Origin: Pyrus communis
Taxonomy: Eukaryota > Streptophyta > Magnoliopsida > Rosales > Rosaceae
Direction: 5' to 3'
Length of the DNA: 64,000 bases
Assembly: GCF_963583255.1 (NCBI RefSeq)
Contig: NC_084807.1
Span: 15,647,072 to 15,711,071, forward strand
The notes under the pieces were generated by a model. The model did no database searches. It saw nothing but the letters and a program-made list of their open reading frames with translations, and was not told where the DNA came from. Position numbers and translations under genes: made by a program. This document shows, one piece after another, positions 57,740 through 64,000 of this stretch. Within the stretch, counting starts at the first letter, position 1. Each line of letters begins with the position of its first letter.

Positions 57740-59500
57740 CATAATACATATGAAAAGAGATTTACCAAAAAGAAAAAAAATTATTTGTATTATGTATTTG
57801 CGTACCAACTTATATTTCACGAATGCTAAAAACCCTCTGGACAGTTTTATGATATTTGGCGTAGCAAATCATTGAAGTTTATACGTGGTCTGATCAGTCA
57901 ATTACATTGTCCTTTGAAGATCTTTATTAAAATTTGGACCTTGTCCACTAGCTCACCATCAGGTCATTTAGGCAATCACACATGGAGAATCCTCATGAGC
58001 TTAATTATTTATGATTCATGCAATTGGCTATGGGACCCTACCATAAGAGCATCCGATGTTATATTTCAATTCCAAGTGGTAGTAGATAAGTGTTGTCCGT
58101 GCGCCCATGTCGGCTCTAGAGGGCATTAACAATTTACATGGGATTCAATAATTTTTATTGTTTCAACTTATTAATATTATACTATATGCCCAATAATTTA
58201 CACTTGTCATTATTTTATTCAAACAAAATGTCCAACCTCAAGTCTCTAGTCCCATTCATCCCCAAACATACAAGATTTTTCATGGCAGCATTCGTTTTTC
58301 TCATGTCACTATGTTGATTCACAAGCTCATCAATGGAGTATGGAATCCCATCAATGGTTTTGAGGTCTTCATCAAATGCTCGCATTGTATGTCTCACCTT
58401 CTCATTGATGGAGAAATTGATGTATCCCCTCTAAAATACATTGAGTGAAGTTAATAGACTTACGACACATGGATGTGTAATAATTGAGTGTAAGATCGGA
58501 AGGAAAGTTCTTTCCTTCATATGTAGGGTTCATTCGTTCTTTTTAGACAAGTCACAATATGATATGTTTGCATAAACATGTCTTTTCATTATTTTTGTGT
58601 GTTATGAGTGCATTGTGTTATATTGTGATTTAAGATAAAAATTATTTCTTTTTTCGAGGAAAAGTACGATATTTATTGATGATTAGAAAACTGTCCAACT
58701 TGGGGATATGGTGCATAATGAGCCTCGATAAAAATCTCGTCGTGTGAAAAGAGTCAAGTAATAATCAAATGGTAATGTTTGTGTTCCTCTCATAGGGGAA
58801 CCTACTTGTCTTCCTACTTATTATTAACATATTTTCACTATATGGACATCATAATCGAAATGGCTCATTTTCTTTATCATTATCTAAAGACCAAATCTAC
58901 CAAAATTATCTGAATTGGAGATTGTTTAACCATTTATATGTGTCAAACTAATCATCAGTTTGGGTAACAATTAGCATCTTCATGATGAACCGTTGATTTG
59001 TTTGACACGCACTACTAGAAGTTTTCATTTGCCTAATGAAACAAATTTCATCAAGCTACTTATCCTGACAGAATAAAATAATTTATCGAGCAAAAGCGGT
59101 TAACATTTTGGTCTTTTTTTTTTTTTTCAAATACTTTAGTTGGCAACATTCGATGGGAACTTTGTTGGGCAAATATTTTGCGTCAAGGGAAAATATTAGG
59201 TTTTACAGTTTGTCGAACAAAGTGAAGATTTTGTCAGGCAAAGATGAGGGATATTTTGCATATTTGATTCCTTCGATGATTATTGCAGTCTCCGAAATTA
59301 ACTTCAACATTCAAATTGTCAATGTAGTTGGTATATACTCAGAGATGGCATATGCCAAAAATAACCAATATGCAAGTTTCCGGGATCAGGTAATGAGACA
59401 AAATCCTTCGACAGTTAGAAATGTGTCATCACGATTTAACAATTATTTTATCGATTTTTTATAATAACAATCCTCGACCCTAGAAGAATACAATGAATGG
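57740..59500. other. Intergenic, no gene seen
   Basis: Short frames only (58215-58397 minus, 59108-59464 plus) without domains or splice support that I recognise. Confidence 0.5.
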
Positions 59501-59559
59501 ACCCAATCATCAATTAAAATATTTACACTAGTGGTTACTGTGGTAACAAAAATCCACTG

Positions 59560-59700
59560 TCTTCAGTCTTGATGAATTTATACCTACAAAACAATTAAAC
59601 ACCTTTGATTAAAGACTAAAGCCACGAGCCTATGGAATTGGGGGGGGGGGGGGGGAGGAGTTTGGCCAATGGATTTCGATGCTTAAGTCAATTCTTTTGA
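59560..59700 (-). repeat. Divergent gypsy LTR-end fragment
   Basis: The string of ACCTTTGATTAAAGACTAAAGCC, then a G16 run, then GTTTGGCCAATGG parallels the G2 LTR around 42195-42290. Low-identity match judged by eye. Confidence 0.35.
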
Positions 59701-59859
59701 AAAGAGAAAGAGTATAGGGCTTAATTGTGTAGCCATCTTGCTCCTTGAAAATTGAAAAGACTAAAGTTGTGTCATTCTAGACAGCTTTAGTTTTCATATT
59801 TTCATGTTGGACTAGGTTGGCTTCATTTTGATGACAATTATGATAGTGATCAACAACAT

Positions 59860-60773
59860 CAGCATATGCACTACATGTGCGAGCCCATTGATCAATTCTA
59901 CCACAGTGGATGAAGATTCGGCTTGTTCTTTGGTTTAGGATGACTGGCCTTATCGCAGTTGTTCCTAGACTTCTTGAGAGGTTGGGATCCTTAGTTTAAA
60001 CTTTGCTTGTGTCTCCTCTTGTTATTTTTCGGACCTTACGATGAATAGCGCTTCTCATCGACTCAGTTCCTTTTCTTCCCTTGGAAACATTCATTTTGAC
60101 TTCTGGAAATGGAATAGCAGTGGAACTAGTAAGTCAAGACTCAAGAGTTATAATTTTGCATTAGCAAATTGTTGTTCTTTTTAGCTCGAATGTGAACTGA
60201 TGTGAGGTTTGAGATCCTTTGATAGTTTTGTTGTTCGTACTGCTGTTCGAGCACAATGTTTGACACATTAAAAGTGGAATAAGTCTTTTCCAGCAGGTCC
60301 AAATCAGTGAGTTTCTGATCAAACTTTAGAATCGACTAGATTTGACATACTTTGACGACATACTCATCGACAGTCTTAAAGTTCTGGAAGCAAAGATTGT
60401 GCCAATAAGCTTCTAGTGATTAAAGCAGTCCACTATAGCTTCCCATAAAGGACTTCGAGTCCTATTCAGCTAGAAATTCAGTTTGCGGGACTTTCGCCAC
60501 GTGCTTTCTGGATGAAAATGAGGGCCTTAGCTTTCTGGGATTCATTAGCGACAAAGAGCTAACTCGCCAGAGAAATCGAGAGCAGTGAAACTTGTTCAAG
60601 TTTGATATTTTTTCTACAGAAAAGAGGTAGAAAACGAGGTGGATGGAAACTTCAGGTTTAATCAAAATGAATGTAAAAACCAGATTAAAGATTTGTTCTA
60701 CAAGAAAACTTTGGGTTTCTATTGGTGAGTGGGAGCTTATAGGTGTGAGCTTGGACCAAAGATGCAAACTCAT
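59860..60773 (-). pseudogene. Copia-type (UBN2) gag remnant
   Basis: Minus-strand fragments in shifting frames give FRKHVAKVPQTEF-like, LEAYWHNLCFQNFKTVDEYV, LTDLDLLEKTYSTFNVSNIVLEQQY and, further on, CGRIDQWARTCSAY, a decayed CCHC zinc knuckle. The order and spacing follow the UBN2-type gag of plant copia-like elements. Several stops and frameshifts are present; no pol was found. Confidence 0.6.
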
Positions 60774-61534
60774 AGTGAGGCATGGTTAGTGTATCCAATT
60801 GGTCTCAGGTTTTGTTGCTTCTTGATTTAGAATTTCTAAAGTCAAGTGAGCTTGAAACTCAAAACAAAACTATTCAATTCATGCCACTTGAATGAATTGT
60901 TTGAGCTCTTATTCGCATATTGGACTGGAAGCGAATTGGGCTTGTAGACTGGAAAGCAAAATTGTGCATCCGACTGGAATATAAATTTTGTATTCAACTA
61001 GAACGCGGGTTGGGCTTGTTGACTGGAAAGCCAATTTGAGCATTCGACTGGAATGCACATGGACATTTCTGGATGTTGGGTTGGGCTTATTTTTGGTAGC
61101 CCACTAACAACAAAATTGCTAGGGTTTTGGCAATGGTGATTGAGGCATCACTTTAGCCTCTATATGATGTAAACATGTTTATAATGAAAACTCACAAGCA
61201 ATCGTTTTCAGTTTAATATGCATAAAATTAGATTAAAAGGGAACGTGCATCATGGTGATGTTTTGTATCGTGAGGGTTTTGCAAAATTGCAAAAATGAAA
61301 CGATATATGAAAAACAAAATAAATATCACATAAGCGACAATAAAATATGATAATCAAGTTTATGCTTCATGCGGTTCTTAACCATATAATTACGGGCTTG
61401 GCATGAACTTGAAATCATGAAACAAAATACTTCAAAAATAAAAACTAATTCTACTTCAAAATTTAGAGAAACTGAAATTTTGAGGCCAAAAGTTGAGAAA
61501 AACGAAACTGTAGGTTTTGATTCGGGTAGGAGTA

Positions 61535-61745
61535 AAAGTACTGATAACGTGTTGTAGAGGAACATAATTTGAGAGAGGATGGGAGAATTCTATTAGAAAA
61601 TTTCTTTACTATGTTACAAAGTGAGACAACCACCTTTATATAGTGGAGTGGCTATCCTAGCAAACTACGCAAATGCTCCTAATTGAATAAGGAGAATCAA
61701 TTGCCTAATCAATTGAGGAATCAATGGTCTAACGGTTACACCAAT
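61535..61745 (-). repeat. LTR/leader remnant of the copia-type element
   Basis: On the minus strand a TATA-like ACTATATAAAGG (about 61632-61644) is followed by ACAACACGTTATCAGTAC (about 61541-61558), a leader/primer-site sequence often seen in this copia group. It lies upstream of the gag remnant in the right orientation. Confidence 0.4.
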
Positions 61746-61803
61746 TAATAAATGAACATAAATATCATGCATTATCCATTTAATGAGAGTTTACATTTGT
61801 ATT

Positions 61804-61925
61804 TTTTTTTAACAAGCGATAGTATCTACACTAAGGGTGTGAAGAAGTGGGTTATGCCTTGTCATAGTAATGTGGTTCAACTTCGCTTTTGGCCAAAATA
61901 GAACCTAAGATTTCTCACTTTTTAA
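61804..61925 (-). mobile_element. SINE fragment
   Basis: The minus strand has GTGAGAAATCTTAGGTTCTATTTTGG, a body with GAACCACATTACTATG and a tail AGTGTAGATACTATCGCTTG ending in As. The 5' head is missing. Related to 46873-47043. Confidence 0.55.
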
Positions 61926-62560
61926 TTTGTTGCATAAAATCCACGACTTATATTGAGAGTTTGAGTTGAGTTTATGATTTTGTCAATTTTCAATGCCTCG
62001 CCCTTCATGAGTCATGAATTTGTTTCCCTGTCTAAATGTCTGTTACAAGACACAAGTCCAATGCATACATCCTCGCCGTTTTCTTTGTTAGTTTTTTAAG
62101 ATTATCAATTTAAATTCATAGTATCCAAAACTTGATTTGCATGTGGTTCACCATTCTAGTAGATATGGTGTTAGGTTTCTACTCATACGTCATAGATTCA
62201 AAATTCTCCCTCAAATTATTGTAATAGTTTTGAACTCTCTCCCTCATAATAAAATATATATTTTAATAGGAAATTGTTATTGATGTTTTAAAACATTACT
62301 TTTCACTCTTTTGCATATATTTTCTTTGTTATCTCTACCAATTAATAAAACTCTATTTGTCAATCAAAAGAGGGTGAAAAGACAAATTAGTCTTCTATCA
62401 CACAAAAAAATAATGGGCAATAATGTAATTTCATAAGTCCAAAATTTACTTTTTTTTTTTATTGAAGTCTCACCTACAGGTGATGTTAAAATACCTCCAA
62501 TATTAAAATAAAAAAACTAAAAAAAAAAGACCAAAACCAAAAACTTCCCACTCCCCCAAT

Positions 62561-62596
<36 letters not shown>

Positions 62597-62760
62597 TCTC
62601 ATTTTTTAAAAAAATGTGTAGGTAAATGTTAGTATTTAATTAACGAGGAGTATAGCAAAATGATCCGACATTTTTCTTTTAATACAATAGTATAGTGTGT
62701 GGGGTTAGACCAGTAATAATTAGTATCAAAGTCATCATTCATTTATGAAAATTAAACTTA
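61926..62760. other. Intergenic, no gene seen
   Basis: AT-rich. A (CT)n microsatellite lies at about 62565-62595. Confidence 0.6.
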
Positions 62761-62788
62761 AAAGGATCAATTACACAAAACTAGCTCA

Positions 62789-63793
62789 GGGTAAATTAGA
62801 CAAAACTACCTTAATTATGGATCGAATCACAATCTCATACCTCATGTTTTAAACATTTCAATGTCATACATCAACTTATGAATTCATTGCAATGTCAGTG
62901 ATCTATTAAATTTTCAGTCTATTTGACTGTTAAATGATGACGTGATAGGAACGGACCCCACTTATTTCTCAAGTGGAATAAAATAATAATTAATTAATAA
63001 TAAATTATTAGTTTTTTATTTAACAATTTAAATTAATTAAACAACAAAAAAAAATCTCTCTTCTTCCTTTTTCCCCAGAACCCGTTCTTCTTCCCCTTAA
63101 AAAAAAATTTCTCTTCTTCATTTGCCCCAAAACCCGTTCTTCCTTCCCTTCTTTCTCCCCTGAACCCATTCATACTTGGGGCCAAAATCTCCAAATTTCC
63201 CAATTTATCAGCAGTTTTTAGGAGGAAAAAATTGCTGCCAGATGATTTGGGAGCCCATTCATTTTGAACGGGAGGAGGACGGAGGACCCCGTACTGGGTA
63301 GTTCCGCTTGACGGTGACGGGCATACCTGGGAGTTCCTTGTCATGGTCGTCGGTCTCCGCCAAGAACCGGAAGTAGAACATTTTGTTGTACAATTTGTCA
63401 TTTTTCTTGGGGTAGAACTAGTAGGAGAAGGCTTTTCTTCCTCCGACGGCGATGACGCATCCGTCGGGGAGTATCTGGTTGGATGCGTACCAGGGGCGGT
63501 CAGAGAGGAGGGGAGGACGAACGGGTTCTGGGGAAAAACGAAGAAGAGAGATTTTTGTTTTGTTTTTTAATTAATTTAAATTGTTAAATAAAAAATTATT
63601 AATTTATTCCACTAGGCAAATGAATGGACCCCGTTCCTGCACATCTTCTTAACAGCCAAATTGATATAAAATTTAACAGATGTTTGATATTACAACGAAT
63701 TTATAAGTTGATATATGATATTACAATGTTTAAAATATGAGGTATTATATTGTAATTCGACCCATAATTGAGGTAATTTTGTGTAATTTATCT
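62789..63793. mobile_element. Second MULE-like element with gene cargo (Pack-MULE)
   Basis: Inverted arms of about 290 bp (62789-63080 and about 63510-63793) share AAAACTACCT.AATTATGG.TCGAAT, ATACCTCATRTTTTAAAC and TCTCTCTTCTTCxTTTTTCCCC. The termini resemble those of the outer MULE at 1903-32735, so they belong to related families. No 9-bp target duplication is visible, so it is older or its ends are imprecise; a partial extra copy of the terminus sits at 62764-62788. The core carries a piece of a host oxidase gene. Confidence 0.78.
63256..63507 (-). pseudogene. Captured glyoxal/galactose oxidase gene fragment
   Basis: The minus strand reads LSDRPWYASNQILPDG, VIAVGGRKAFSY, a stop, FYPKKND, FRFLAETDD, then RNYPV and, after a frameshift, SSVLLPF. 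These match in order the Kelch-propeller core of plant glyoxal-oxidase-like proteins (RWYATNQILPDG, VVGGR, YEFYPK, RNYPSTGSSVLLPL). The central part between the AETDD and RNYP regions is missing. The stop, the frameshift and the deletion make it non-coding. The real enzymes are secreted copper radical oxidases acting on aldehydes or alcohols in the wall. Confidence 0.75.
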
Positions 63794-63802
63794 AAAATAA
63801 AT

Positions 63803-64000
63803 CATCTTATTTAAGTTGGAAGCATTTTTGCTCATCACCATAGGTTATGATGTATACTCATCATCTTATTTATAGCCGTTAGATGAGTTTGAATCTCGAG
63901 ACTCGTGTAGTAGATATGCACAAATCTTAAAATTCAAACTCAATGAACGATGATTAATATTATGATGAGCATTACAAGAGGGTGGAGCAAAAATACACTC
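63803..64000. other. Unassigned right edge
   Basis: No feature recognised in the last 200 bases. Confidence 0.5.

Noticed and set aside
63033..63570. Frames at 63033-63401 (minus) and 63343-63570 (plus)
   Set aside because: Wrong frame relative to the captured oxidase fragment, and they run into the MULE arms.

Overview
The window is plant nuclear DNA, most likely from a woody eudicot of the rose family (apple/pear type). This is inferred from a Cassandra element with a 5S-derived LTR, plant Ty3/gypsy lineages of Athila and Tat type, tRNA-derived SINEs, Rosaceae-like MITEs and one intron-containing plant gene. Nothing bacterial or organellar is present. About two thirds of the sequence can be assigned to transposable elements (TEs). 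Only one host protein-coding gene is supported, a DUF4378/TRM-like gene at 51916-54634 on the minus strand.

Region 1-1900 holds a rearranged remnant that looks like an endogenous pararetrovirus or LTR element. Region 1903-32735 is a four-level nest. A small Mutator-like element (MULE; 9-bp target duplication ATAAAACTT) was invaded by E1, a non-autonomous LTR retrotransposon on the minus strand (2507-32109, duplication GCAGG). The 5' LTR of E1 was then split by E2, an Athila-type element on the minus strand (11277-31642, duplication AAGGT). The gag-pol frame of E2 was split in turn by E3, a plus-strand member of E1's family (18598-27570, duplication ATGGT). Every level keeps exact target duplications, and LTR divergence falls in the order the nesting requires: about 0.6% for E1, 2 differences in 1760 bp for E2, none seen in 2430 bp for E3.

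E1 and E3 carry an ORF antisense to the element that encodes a coiled-coil protein. Between the two copies it shows about 20 synonymous against 2 replacement codon changes over 79 codons, so it has been kept as protein for a long time. E1 keeps a gag relict. E1, E2 and E3 share the tRNA-Asp primer site and two hairpin-plus-polypurine modules, so an Athila-like element is a plausible mobilising partner.

Region 33551-42753 contains two decayed Tat-type gypsy copies joined tail to tail, with a 474-bp integrase duplication that shares stop codons, and a decayed antisense coiled-coil ORF. Region 42754-51900 is gene-poor and contains MITEs, a complete Cassandra TRIM (45366-46005), SINEs and a hAT-like element. 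After the TRM-like gene come a (CT)n repeat, a MITE, a second hAT-like element with an 8-bp duplication, a decayed copia-type gag with its leader, a SINE fragment, and at 62789-63793 a second MULE-like element that carries a broken piece of a glyoxal/galactose oxidase gene.
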